DNA of 64,000 nt. It comes from Solanum dulcamara (Eukaryota; Streptophyta; Magnoliopsida; Solanales; Solanaceae). The DNA is taken from NCBI RefSeq assembly GCF_947179165.1, contig NC_077242.1:36019097-36083096 (forward strand), read 5' to 3'. Numbering within the stretch: position 1 is the first letter of the stretch; each line of letters begins with the position of its first letter. The position numbers were made by a program, and so were the translations under genes. Shown piece after piece: positions 46,506-57,783 of this stretch. The notes beneath the pieces were generated by a model. It saw only the letters and a list, made by a program, of their open reading frames with translations. It was not told the origin of the DNA and did no database searches.

Positions 46506-47590
46506 GTTAGTAGGTTAAGTTCGAGCATAAGAGGCCAGGTGGTTTTACTTAGCAGTTATCCATTTTGGAGTTAAAGTGGGAGCGGATAGCTATGGATTTT
46601 GTAGTGGGTTTAATATGTACCTCCCAGGGCTTTGATTCTATTAGGGTAATTGTACATCGACTAACCAATTCTGCTAACGTTTTACTGATTCAGACTCCCT
46701 ACACTTCAGAGAGGTTGGTCAAATTTACATATGGAGATTGTCTGATTGCATGGGGTGTCAATATCTATCATTTCAGATTATCGTACTCAGTTCACTTTAC
46801 ATTTTTGGATATCTACTCAGAGAGAGTTGGGTACCCGGGTTGAGCTTAGCACAGCTTTCCACCCCAGACTGATGGTTAGTCAGAGAGGACTATTTAGGTC
46901 TTAGAGGACATGTTACGTACCTATGCTACTGATTTTAGGGGTTAGTGGGATCATTCTTTGGCATTGGTAGAGTTCGCATATAATAACAACTACCATTCGA
47001 GCATTCAAATGGCACCTTTTGAGGTATTGTGTGGTACAAGATGGCATTCTCTGGTAGGCTGGTTTGATGTTTTTAAGGTTAGGCCTTGGAGCACTAATTT
47101 TCTGTATGATTCGATGGATAAAGTTCTTATAATCTAAGAGAGACTCCGTACTGCCCAGAGTAGGTAGTTAAGCTATGCTAATCAGAGAGTTCGCCCTCTG
47201 GAGTTCATGGTTGGAAACCGAGTATTTCTGTGGGTGTTGCCCATGAAGGGTGTGATGAGATTTAGGAAGAGAGTTAAGATTAGCCCTAGGTTCATCAGCC
47301 CTTCTGAGATACTGAGGTAGATAGGAGAGGTAGATTATAAGTTAGCATTTCCCCCAATAATTTTGGGTGTTAATCCTATATTCCATGTTTCCATGCTGTG
47401 GAAGTATGTTCCAGAATGAGTCTCACATGCTTAAGTGGCATTCGGTTCAGCTTGACGAGTCCTTAGCTTTTAAGGAGGAGCCTATGGCTACTTTAGACAG
47501 ATAGATTAGAGAGTTGAGGTCTAAGAAGATCCTGTCGATGAAGGTCTATTTGAGGCATCTCTGGTTAAGGAGGCTACCAGGGAGACCGAG
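46506..47590 (+). pseudogene. Element E: integrase core, C-terminal module and tail
   Basis: It begins at the second zinc-finger Cys region (NC**VKFEHKRPGG) and continues with LKWERIAMDFVVGL (first Asp), IISDYRTQFTLHFW (second Asp), FHPQTDG*SERT with the Glu, FAYNNNYHSSIQMAPFEVL, then the C-terminal blocks MVGNRVFLWVLPMKGVMRF and ISPRF, NPIFHVSMLWKYVPE. A tail with EATRETERNM ends near 47590. Frame changes and many stops break it. Stops at Gln and Trp positions again fit C-to-T or G-to-A changes. Confidence 0.83.
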
Positions 47591-47687
47591 CGGAACATGT
47601 GTACCCGATAGCCTCTCCTTTATGGGTCATTGCATATCTTTCCTTTCTCTGACTTTCGAGCATGAAAATCCTTTTAGTAGTGGATGT
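47591..47687 (+). other. 3' spacer and LTR-proximal phrase of element E
   Basis: A short noncoding spacer. The last bases, CTTTTAGTAGTGGATGT, stand where a polypurine tract is expected and are repeated almost exactly at the matching edge of element G. Confidence 0.6.
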
Positions 47688-48955
47688 TGTAATGACCTCC
47701 AAGGTCATTTTTATGCTTTTTTATTTTTTTTACCATTTTACCCTTCCTTGTAGCTGCTTTATAGCCCTTATGTGATGTTGGGATGGGTGGAACACTCTTT
47801 GATGTGGTTGGGTGAGCTTGGTGCGAGTTTTTCCTTTTTTAGAGGTTTAAAGTGAAAAGAGTTGACTTTAGTCAACATCCAAAGATTTGATCGTTGTATG
47901 GAAATTCTAACGATTCGATTAGCTCTAGAAGGTTTATTTTGGTATAGAAGGAAGGTTGGTTTAGATTTTTGAGTCTTTATTTAGAGTTTATGTGGTTTTG
48001 CTATTTTAGATTAATGTTTTGGCCAAGTTTGACTTAGGTCAACATTTTGCATAAATGCCCTCGAATGAAAATTATGTCAGTGTGATTAGCTTCGAAATGC
48101 TGAGTTTGATCTATAATGACCTTTGATTTGATTCCCGAGGTACTTGAAATGTGTTTTTGGTTGTTTGAGCATTTTATGTATTTTCCTTGAAAGTGTTGAC
48201 TTTGGTCAACATTTTGATGAGATGGCCTTTGTTGGTCATTTCATCAATTTTGTTGAGTCTAGAATGTCGTTACCAATAGGGTATCATGGTTTGTTTTTTT
48301 CGATGAGATTCTAAACTAGTTCCGAGCCCCTGTCAGGGGATTTTTCTCCCTTGATAAAATGTTAATATGCAGCTGCTAGTACAGCTTTTGGCTATTCTCA
48401 ACAATTATCGGCCCTTGGCCGCTTTTGTGGAGGTTTGAATGTTTGTCCTCTGTGTTCATGGGTCATTAGCCGCATTCACCGAGGGTTTCCTATCCCTTCT
48501 GCTCATTTGTGGACTAGCTTCCGTGTTCACAAAGGGTCAGCTAACTGACCTCTATGTTCTCAGAGCTAGTCTCCGCGTTCACGAAGGCCAAATGTCCTAG
48601 CAGTGCAATCTTTTAAGACCCTTTTTAGCTTCATTTTCTTTATTTTAAGCATATTAAGAACTCTAATTTGGGAGCTTTTCTTGATTTTTAATAATTCTTA
48701 TTGCATTCCATTGGAAACTCTCGTGGGGATGTTCCAGAACCCTTCCTCATACTAAATCTTTCATAGGTCTCACATATATTCATCATTTTCTTGCATGTTT
48801 TACCACCTTAGGGCTTGCTTTTGGTGGGGCTGATTTGAGCCTTTCTGGTGCTCAAATTGTGCCCATTTGTTAATTAAAATCACCCTTGAACCATGGATGA
48901 ATCAACCAAGGCTAATTAATTATCTTATTAAGTCATACTCTAACTTTCACATGTC
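47688..48955 (+). repeat. 3' LTR of element E, truncated
   Basis: Starts TGTAATGACCTCCAAGGTCATTTT. It shares its first 150 bases in wording with the minus-strand solo LTR at 29903-32946 (for example 'gggatgggtggaac', 'gttgacttnggtcaac'). A word island with CCGCGTTCACGAAGGC variants lies at 48420-48600. It stops at about 48955, roughly 1.27 kb into a 3 kb LTR, where Athila sequence begins. Confidence 0.72.
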
Positions 48956-48965
48956 TGGGATATTA

Positions 48966-49560
48966 CACCATTGAGGAGCTTTGATTGATATTGCTACAGG
49001 TTGGCTGACAATGAGGGCTCATGATAAGTAGAGGTGTTTTATGTGTACTAGGCAATGAAGCTATCAATAATCTATGAGGATTTATCATCTATTACTATCA
49101 TTGATGAGGAGGTGGAAGCTAAGTACAAAGAGTTAGAGTATTGGTGGTCCAAGACATTTATAGACATGTATAAGCCAATGTGTTATTGCAGATTCTTGAT
49201 GTGGTAAATATAAGCATTCAGAGAAATGTTGTGGATCCATTGAATAGATTGTTGGGTCGTCCATCCAAGCCATTGATTGAAGAAGCACCCAAGCTAGAGT
49301 TTAAAGCTCTTCTTTCCATTTGAGGTATGGTTTTATGGGTATGAATGATACCTTACCTATAATTCTTTCAGCAATATTTTCTGAAGTGCAGGTTGAGGCA
49401 ACATTAACCATATTGAGGAGAAGGAAGAAGGCTATTGGACGACAAATGTTAGATATCCATGTTTAGCCCAACTTTGTGCATGCACAAAATATATATGGAG
49501 TAAAGGGACAAGCTGAGTGCACAATAGCAACATTGGCTTAATCTGGTACTAAAAGATGTA
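48966..49560 (+). pseudogene. Element F: protease-RT linker region
   Basis: Scattered blocks read LGNEAIN, NVVDPLNRLLGRPSKPLIEE, APKLEFKAL, then in other frames LPIILSAIFSEVQVEATL-type text and RRRKKAIG. This is the Athila segment just before RT (EAPKLELKPLP ... LRRYKKAIGW in family wording). Numerous stops and frameshifts. No intact protease motif seen. Confidence 0.65.
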
Positions 49561-50440
49561 GTTCGTAAAGAGGTGATGAAGTGGCTAGATACAGGTATTG
49601 TGTACCTTATCTTTGACAGCAAGTGCGTTAGTCTAGTGCAATATATACCCAACAAGGGTGGTATGACTGTGGTGACTAATGAGAAAAATGAGTTGATACC
49701 AACAAGGACAATTATATACTGGTGTATTTGTATGGACTACAAAAGGTTGAATGAGGCTACTCACAAAAATCATTATCCGGTTCCATTAATTGATCAGATG
49801 TTAGACAGCTTGGCAGGGTAAGAGTATTATCATTTTTTGGATGGCTATTTGGGCTATAATCAGATTGTGATTACTCTAGAGGATCAAGAGAAGACCACAT
49901 TCAATTGTTCTTATGGAACATATGCCTTCAAGTGTATGTCATTTGGGTTATGCAATGATCTGGCCACTTTTCAGAGATGTATGATGGTCATCTTTCATTA
50001 AATGGTTGAGGACTTTTTAGAGATTTTTATGGATGATTTCTCTGTCTTTGGGGAATCATTTGATTAGTTCCTATGGAAACTAAATCGATTGTTGGCTCGA
50101 TGTGAGGAAACCAATTTGGTCTTGAATTGGGAGAAATGTTATTTCTTGGTAATGTAAGGAATTGTTCTTGACCATAAAGTGTCGAAGCAAGGGTTGGAAG
50201 TTGATCGTGCAAAACTGGTAGTGATAAAGAAGTTGTCTCCCCTAGTGTCTGTGAAAGGGGTGAGGAGTTTCCCTGGCTGTGCTGGCTTTTATAAAAGGTT
50301 CATCAAGGATTTTTGTAAGACTGAAAGACCAATTTATAGTATGTTGAAGAAGAAGGTAAAGTTTGAGTTTGATGAGAGTGGCATTCGAGAATTTGAGGCG
50401 CTTAAGAGAAATAAAATATAGGCACCAATTTTGATTGCTT
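49561..50440 (+). pseudogene. Element F: Athila reverse transcriptase
   Basis: Blocks in order: WLDTGIVYLIFDSKCVSLVQ, GGMTVVTNEKNELIPTRT, CICMDYKRLNEATHKNHYP, PLIDQMLDSLAG, YLGYNQIVITLEDQEKTTF, MSFGLCND, then the catalytic box EIFMDDFSVFG with both Asp intact (50027-50053), and GVRSFPGCAGFYKRFIKDF. Stops fall at 49819 and in IFH*MVEDF, SFD*FLWKL and others. It would copy element RNA to DNA; this copy cannot be expressed whole. Confidence 0.85.
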
Positions 50441-50830
50441 CTAATTAGGAGCTACCATTTGAGCTAATGTGTAATGTAAGCGATGTAGCTGTGTGTTTAG
50501 TTCTATGCCAAAGGAAGGAGAAGGTGTTTCACTCTATTTATTATATGAGTAAGACACTATATTCAGCACGAACCAACTACACCATAATAAAAAAAGAGAT
50601 GCTTGTTTGGTCTATGGCTTTGACAAATTCAGGTCATACTTGGTAGGTACTAAGGTTGTTGTTTATATTGACCATGCGACTATTAGGTACCTCTTTAACA
50701 AGAAGAATTTGAAGCTGCAGTTTATTAGATAGATCTTTCTACTCCAAGAATTTGACCTTAAAATAAAGGACTTGAAAGGCAGGAAGAACTAGATTGTTAA
50801 TCACCTTTCTATGTTGAAAAATTCTTTACA
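50441..50830 (+). pseudogene. Element F: RNase H domain
   Basis: [49 protein letters not shown], then in a shifted frame [19 protein letters not shown] and FLLQEFDLKIKD match Athila RNase H. The first catalytic Asp (usually MCDASD) is Asn here. A frameshift near 50625 divides the domain. Confidence 0.78.
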
Positions 50831-51792
50831 TATACATGATGATGGGAAAATACATGAGGAGTTTCCTGATGAGCAGTTACAGGGTTTAGAGGTGGCTGAA
50901 CTACCATGGTATGCAGATATTGTAAACCTTTTGGTGAGTGGTGTGTTCCCACCTAGAACAACTACTTAGAAAAAGAAGAACTTGAATCATGATGCACACT
51001 TCTATATATGGGATGAGCCATACTTATTCAAGCAAGGTCCATATAGAGCGGTAAGGAGGTGTGTTCTATGAAAAAGAGGTAAGGCAAGTGCTAGAGATTT
51101 GCCATTTTTCTACCTATGGTGGTCACCACAGAGGAGAGGGAACAACCTATAAGCTGCTCTAATCCAGATTCTTCTAGCAAACTCTATTCAAAGGTGTTTC
51201 ATTTTATGTCAAAGGTTGTGATCAACGCCAAAGGATTGGGACTATTTCGAGAAGGCATGAAATGCCATTGAACAACATATTGGAGGTGGAAATATAGATG
51301 TATGAGGGATCAACTTTATGGGACCTTTTCAGACTTTCAATGGAAATCATTACATCCTTATCGCAGTGGAATATGTTTCAAGGTGGTTTGATGTTGTAGC
51401 TCTTCCTACAAATGATTTGAAGGTAGTATTGAAGTTCTTAAAGAAGAACATCTTCACTCGATTTAGGACTCTACGAGCGATTATCAGTGATGGAGGGAAA
51501 TATTTTATAAATCAGCTTGTGCATAATTTGTTGGTCAAGTATAGGGTCCATTATAAGGTGGCTACAACATATCACCCTAAGAAAAGTGGACAAGTGGAAG
51601 TGTCAAATAAAGAAGTGAATTTTTTTTTGCATAAGACAGTGAATGTATAGATAGAGGGTTGGGTAATGAAACTGGAAGATGTGTTGTGGGCGTATAGGAT
51701 GACATATAAGACACCAATTGGGACTTCTCCCTATTAAATAGTATTTGGAAAAGAGAATCATCTCCCATCCGAGCTCGAATATCAAGCGTATT
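50831..51792 (+). pseudogene. Element F: integrase, N-terminal part up to the solo LTR
   Basis: After a linker, VLEICHFSTYGGHHRG and YVKGCDQRQRIG give a zinc finger in which the last Cys is Arg. The core follows, open from 51318: MGPFQTFNGNHYILIAVEYVSRW, VALPTND, IFTRFRTLRAIISDGGKYF with the second Asp, and TTYHPKKSGQVEVSN with the Glu. The first Asp (usually GIDFMGPF) is Asn. It then reads VLWAYRMTYKTPIGTSPY and ends ELEYQAY, where the solo LTR enters at 51792. Confidence 0.87.
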
Positions 51793-54700
51793 TGTCACGA
51801 CCCAACCCCATGGGCCGCGATTGAGGTCAGACCTAGACCCCTGTGTACCTATCTGTCGACTATAGTCAAATTGGACTATGTATAACATGATACTGCTCAC
51901 AAAAACCTCAATAGGTTAAAACTTTTTCATATTCATATAGCCTCCTAGATATAGGAACCAAACACATGAACCCAGTGGGTGTTAAAATATTCATACACGT
52001 GTAGCCTCTTTCATTTGCATCATGTCATGAAAGGGAAAGCCAGCCGACAAGGCTTCCACAATATAATAGCTTTTATAATATATCGCATAGGCATAACTGA
52101 AATAAACTCCCAAACAACCCATACACATATGTCTACAGATCTCTAAGAATAGGAACGACAACATATGGCGGGACAGGGCCCCCGCCGTACCCCTGCATAA
52201 ACAAATATATACATCGTAGGACCAGTACCCAAAAACTAGGCTCCAAAACAGTGGAGCACTTCCAACTTAGCTGAGCAGAAATCCTAAGCTGGCGGATCTC
52301 CAAAATGAACATCTCTACCTGTGGGCATGAAATGCAGCCCCCCAAAGAAACAAGGGTCAGTACGATACATGTACTGAGTATATAAGCATACATAACTGAC
52401 ATAACAATTGAAACAGAGATGCAGGAAACCAAGTATAGCATTTAATAGGGTACTATACCTGCACCTCACAAAATAAAGTCATAAATACCTTTATCACGTA
52501 CCGTATCTAGCCTGCTCGAGAACTCGGTATTATAAATACATCATCTATCATGATAGGCATATGCATATTATTAGCACTGTAGAACGTACAGCCCGATCCA
52601 TATATATAGCAAGCACATGCCGAGGAACGATGGCCCAATCTATATATCGTATAATAATATCGAGGAACGACGGCCCAATCCATATATATATCATATGATA
52701 ATGCCGAGGTACGATGAACAGATCCATATATATCGTATAACAATGACGAGGAATGATGGCCCAATTCGTATATCGTGTAATATGCCGTGGAACATCCAAC
52801 CCAATCCTTACATAGCAAAATATACTGAGGTATGTTCGGTCCGATCTATATATCATAATGCATATACGTGCACATAAAACTACGTAGCATAACAAACATT
52901 TCCTGAATATCATCATAAGGTGTGTCAAAGAGTCTCTAGGTATAAGAGCTTACACCTCCAATCATTATTCAGCATATAGAAGGCTCAAGAGTCGTAGTTC
53001 AACTACTTCATGGTCCTTATCATTCAGAAGTGGGTACAACTTATGAGTTACGTCCAGAATCTATAAATGGAGCTATCTCCAAATCCATGTTCTACAGTAC
53101 CTATAGTCCAGTTTTTCTAGAAGTAGGAAAAGACAAGCTTTACATGTACCATTTCCTATCACATGGAAGACTTTGAAAAGTAATCACTCAACTTGTTACA
53201 GGAGTTCTAATTAGTAGGAAGTGAACAAGAGCCTTAACTCACACTCAGAGTTTTAAGAGTGGAATAAATTAAAACTTCATATACATAATACTTACATCTA
53301 ATTCATGCCAATAGAGAGGAAGAATAACTTTACATACACTACTTTTCAGCATATAGAAGACTTGAGGAATGGAAGCTTAACTACTTTAAGAGTCTTAACA
53401 TTCAACAGTGAACACGAATTATGAATCATGAATCATGTTCAGAGCTCATGAATAGAGTTACCCCAAGCTTCATACACATATCACTTGTCACGTAGATCTA
53501 AGACATGCCCAAAAAAAGAACAGATAGGCCTTACATACTTATACCAAAACATGCCAAAAGAAGGAATAGCTTTACATACTTATGCCACAAACATGCCAAA
53601 ATAAAGCTTCACATACTTTTTACGGACTTCTTTTAATCACGTTCTCGTCGTTGTCCTCCAAACCTATTTAACATGGAATCAATACGAATATCAACCACCT
53701 TAGACTTTTCCAGCATCTTATATTACCTACGAGTATTCACAACATTCATTTTCTCGCTCGCCTTCTCGACTAGTTCCTTAACTAGTTAAGGCGTTAACGG
53801 ACATCGGGCAGCACCTCCCCTATAATATGCCCTATCCAAATTTCCAATTACACTCCTAATAACTACAGCCAACCAACCAACAACAACCTCCATCACATGT
53901 ATAAGCAGTTCACACCAACATAATACAACACAAACTGCAAATGACTCGCCAAAACCACGATACCAAAATAGGGTTTCTAGTTTCCATTTTGAAAAACCCT
54001 TAACTATATGAAATGGGGGGTTGGGTGGCTACAACCAGCAGCTACCACACACCTTTTAAAACACTTTTGGGCCCTGCAACACAACACCACGCACTTGCAG
54101 CCACACACCACAAGCACAACACCTTGCTTCGACTATAATTTAACTATAGCAACTTCAATTTGGTTTGTTTCGAACGTCAAGCATATTTATGGAATTTACC
54201 TATTTCCAGACACTTAAACAACATCTAATACACTTCATAACCATACCATAATCTCCAAATTGGAAGGAAAACCCTTACCTTAACCTAAACTCATCAAACT
54301 CGCCAAAATTATTAAAACGTGAATTTTGGACAGCCTACTATCTTGTATTGTCGGTTAGTTTTGAAGGGGTAATTTAGGAAAATAGGATTTGTGTCCTCAA
54401 TAAAAGTTATATATATGTGTCTTAGGGTCTCATATAATTTCAAATTACCCCTACAACAATTTTGTACAAAACGATATACCTAAAATACCAACAGCAGTCC
54501 TTGTAGAATTTCTAAAATGAAATCTAGGCAGCAGCTCCCCCATGCTTCACCACCCTTTTTCGAGAAGACAAACGAAAAAATGGGTTTTAGAGTCTAAATG
54601 AAAGTTATATCCCTATGAAATATCTTTCCAAAACATCTTGAATAACTTGAAACGAAGCTTTATCCAAGGAGTTATACTTGTTTTACTAACAGCGGTATCA

Positions 54701-55501
54701 TTCAAAAATGGGTCTGTTAACAAGAACAAAAACCTCCTCTTTTCCCTAAGGATAAATTTTATGTTGTTAAACACCGTCATATCACCGTAGGATACCTTAA
54801 ATAATTAATTCACCAAAAAAATTGGGGAACTTACCTTTATTTTTCTTGGCAAAACCGTAGGTCTCTCTCTTATTCTCTCAAGTTTTCCTTCAATTTTTCC
54901 AAGTTAAAGATGCTGAAACTGTGATGATTTAGTCATCACTTAACATATATATCCCCTTTTGGAAGGTGACACGTGTCATCCTCTAAGGGTTACATATGTC
55001 ATAACCTTAGTCAGCCATGTCACCTCATTCAACCAATCACATGCTGCCACATGGCGATGTGGGACCCACCTCAAGTAGGTGTGTCACCTACTTGGTCCAA
55101 GTAGGTGTATCACCTACTTAGTCAAAGTAGGTGCATCACCTGCTTGCTTCCGAGTAGGTGCTACGCCTTTTTCCGCCTCTCCCATGGGTTCGTAATCTCG
55201 TCTTACTTTAAGAGCCTATGTAATCCTTGCTACGTAAGCTCAACATGTACTCCAGTGGCTTAGTTATGTATGTCATCCAAGTTGGTAGCTTACGTAAGTA
55301 AGTCGAGTCCTACGACTTGTTATTTTGGCCTCCAATGCATTTCAAATCCTTATAGACCTATTTCCAACCTTCACTCTTATGGGGCATCACGTCTTCCCTT
55401 TCTTAGAGTTATTTAGTCATGTTATAGATAATCTGGGTCATGGGACAACTTTTAAGAAGCTTAAGAAGATGTTCCAAAGCATAAAGGTATGGGGTATAAC
55501 A
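51793..55501 (-). mobile_element. Solo LTR of the A/D family inside element F's integrase, minus strand
   Basis: Plus-sense it starts TGTCACGACCCAACCCC and ends GGGGTATAACA, 3709 bases. It splits the Athila integrase exactly between ELEYQAY and YWAIKNLN. Flanking bases are GTATT (51788-51792) and ATATT (55502-55506), four of five matching. It shares the CCCGCCGTACCCC block with the D LTR and its terminus with A's LTR. A 41-bp tandem array lies at 52580-52860. Single LTR with no interior, hence solo. Confidence 0.85.
52580..52860. repeat. 41-bp tandem repeat in the solo LTR
   Basis: Around seven units built on CGAGGAACGATGGCCCAATC with ATATATATCGTATAAT-type joints. Unit starts are near 52580, 52621, 52661, 52705, 52747, 52786 and 52826 (spacing 39-44). 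The reverse complement of this unit is the 40-bp unit at 61606-61720. Confidence 0.85.
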
Positions 55502-55905
55502 ATATTGGGCTATCAAAAACCTCAATCTTGACCAAGAGTTAGCCAGGAAGAAAAGGCTTAGATAGTTGCATGAACTAGAGAAGTTTAGGCTCCACACATT
55601 TGAGAATGCTAAGTTGTATAAAGTGAAGACTAAACGGTGGCATAATAAGCATATCATCTCGTAAGCCATTGAGCCTGGTCTACAATTATTATTGTTCAAA
55701 TCCAGATTGGAGTTATTCCATGATAAGTTGAGATCTAAGTGCAGTGGACTATTTAAGGTGGTTTGAATAACAAAGCATGGAGCTGTGAAATTGTGAAATG
55801 CTGACAAAAGCTCCATATTCTTGCTGAACAGACAAAGGGTCAAACACTATTTTGGAAATTATGTTGATCGTGACCAAGAAGTGATCGAGTTCAATGATGA
55901 ATGAA
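55502..55905 (+). pseudogene. Element F: integrase C-terminal part after the solo LTR
   Basis: The Athila integrase resumes: YWAIKNLNLDQELARKKRL, LHELEKFRLHTFENAKLYK, KTKRWHNKHII, EPGLQLLLFKSRLELFHDK, LRSKCSGLFKVV, then HGAVKL and NRQRVKHYFGNYVDRDQEV. Several stops (R*LHE, S*AIEP, V*ITK, L*NAD) interrupt it. The rejoined order with 51792 shows the solo LTR insertion removed nothing. Confidence 0.85.
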
Positions 55906-57084
55906 TCAGGAGCCAAGTCATGCTGCAATGTTAAATCAGACACTGCATGGGAAGTAACCTGTGATTTTGTATATTAAGTAGGATTTTTATTTTATTCATT
56001 TATTTGTAGTATTTCATTTTGAAGTTAGTTTACATTATTTTAGTATTTCTAGGTTGTATCTTGATTTTTGTTTATATAAACCAAAAAAAACAAAAAATAA
56101 AAAAATTGCAGGATACAGGGGAGTCCGCAATGTCTCCGCATCGCGGACATACTGCTGAGATTGGCATTCGATGGGAATTAAAAAAAGAGCACAAAACAGT
56201 AGAGTCTGTGACATAGTTTTTTTAGTTTTGACCCATATTTTCTTAAAAATACCTGACCCACTCCCCCTTTTAAACCCAAATTCAGTTACAATCCCTCATT
56301 CCCTCATTCTAAAGACCAAAAATTTCCTCCACCCACAAGCCCTAACAAATTTTCTCTCCAAAATCCGTAGCGGGGAGTTGCTTTTCTTCTTTGATTCTTG
56401 CAAGTTTCATCTAGCTTAACAACCAAGGTATTCTTTTAACTCATTTTTCTCTTCTTCTTGGACGTGAACATGATAAAACCATGTGGGTTGTTGTAAGTTG
56501 AAAGGTTTTCATGTTATTATTTTAGAATTTGTTTACACTCATTCACGGGGAAAGAAATTAAAATTTTTAGCCTATTATATTGCACCCATCATGAACACAA
56601 GATGCTTGAATTGAAACCTTAACTTGGGAAATTTTGGGAAATCTTTGTTATGGGGATGAAAAGAGTGTGTTATGTGATTTCTTGAGTAGTACACAAGTTT
56701 AACATGGGTGTTTTGGTGGTATAATCATATTAATGTCTTGAAGTCTTGAGTAGAGGCAATAAAGCCCAAATGTATTGATATATATAATGTCACACATGAA
56801 TGTATGTGTAGTAAAATATTCTGAAAAGGGGTAGTCTGATGTACTCTTGTGCGTATAAACATTTTGTGACAATGTGTAAGTATGGGGTAGGCATTTGGTT
56901 TCCCATACTTCTTAAAGTGATTTTCTGACTTCGAGAGAACTGATTGACTTCTTTTTTATTGCAGGTAATTTTATCAGGTACACACAGAGTAGGAAAAGAG
57001 GTTGTGTTTAGCAACCGCAAGAGGTCCGCATGGTCAAATCCACAATTATGGCTTAAGGGTGGTTGCTCCTGAGAGGAAGAATTG
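55906..57084 (+). other. Noncoding spacer after element F's pol
   Basis: It follows the integrase end with a T-rich stretch and a short AAAAAAACAAAAAATAAAAA run (56079-56104). The GC-richer phrase GCAGGATACAGGGGAGTCCG and 'ccgcatcgcggac' follow, wording typical between pol and the downstream open frame of such elements. No gene recognised. Confidence 0.45.
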
Positions 57085-57783
57085 GTAGAAAAAGCATACT
57101 GAAGCAAAGTGCTTCTCCGATGTGGTGATCGAGGATGTCAACTTGGACAGGGAATTCCCCCGATCATGTATCACATTCGCGGCTTACATATGGGATTCAT
57201 CTTTGACAATCCAATAGAATGCAAACTAAGCCTAGTGTGGGAGTTCAATGCAAATTGGCAGCCCGATGCATGCTCCCACTTTGTCACAATGCGGGGTGTT
57301 GAGGTATGTATCACACTATTGGGCTTGAATGAATTGTTAGGGACTGCCGAGCTTCTACCAACCTTCCTCATAATGATCAACATTAGTAAACCTTATCAAG
57401 ACACTCTCCATACATTGTGTGGTGTGCAGTCCACTATTAAATAGACTCATCACAGTCATCGAGGTTATTACCAAGCCTATCCTTATGCTTATATGAATAA
57501 AGAAGAGAGAGTTTGGTTGAAGATGATCATGAATTGTTTAGTCACTGGACTATATTACAGAGATGTGACATGGGATCGAGTAGGCTTGGTATATGCCCTT
57601 ATGAAGGGTATAGATATCAATGTTGGAGTTGTCTTGAAATTAGTGATGCAAAAGGCGAGGTGCATCGGGGGCAAAGGTATGTTTTTTGTGTCTAATAATG
57701 AAGTTTTGCTAAAGGAAAGGATTGATGAAGGAGAATTTGGACTACTTGGCACTATTATTCAAAGTGCCAGTGGATGTGACTAA
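57085..57783 (+). pseudogene. Plant transposon protein domain (PF20167-like) downstream of Athila pol
   Basis: Two open stretches in neighbouring frames (57109-57441 and 57493-57783) form one domain: YHIRGLHMGFIFDNP, VWEFNANWQPDACSHFVT, MRGVEVCITLLGLNELLGT, YQDTLHTLCGVQSTIK, then YYQAYPYAYMNKEERVWLK, MNCLVTGLYYRDVTWDRVG and LVYALMKGIDINVG. I recognise this as the 'putative plant transposon protein' domain often annotated in repeat-rich plant genomes. Its function is not known. A TAG at 57442 and a frame change separate the halves. The position, 3' of Athila integrase, is where these elements carry an extra open frame. Confidence 0.7.

Larger units (their letters stand above)
37616..48955 (+). 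mobile_element. Element E: Ty3/gypsy retrotransposon, interrupted by element D
   Basis: Parts in order: RT (37616-38211), then inserted element D (38212-46484), then integrase (46506-47590) and the first 1.27 kb of a 3' LTR (47688-48955). The RNase H and integrase zinc finger are absent, lost together with the end of D's 3' LTR, so one deletion probably removed both. Gag, protease and 5' LTR are also absent. Its LTR start (TGTAATGACCTCC) and preceding phrase TTTTAGTAGTGGATGT are shared with element G. Confidence 0.7.

Noticed and set aside
52133..52928. Overlapping open frames of about 100-126 codons on the minus strand
   Set aside because: They lie across the 41-bp tandem repeat of a solo LTR. 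The repeated Tyr/Ile-rich text comes from the repeat; no protein family is suggested.
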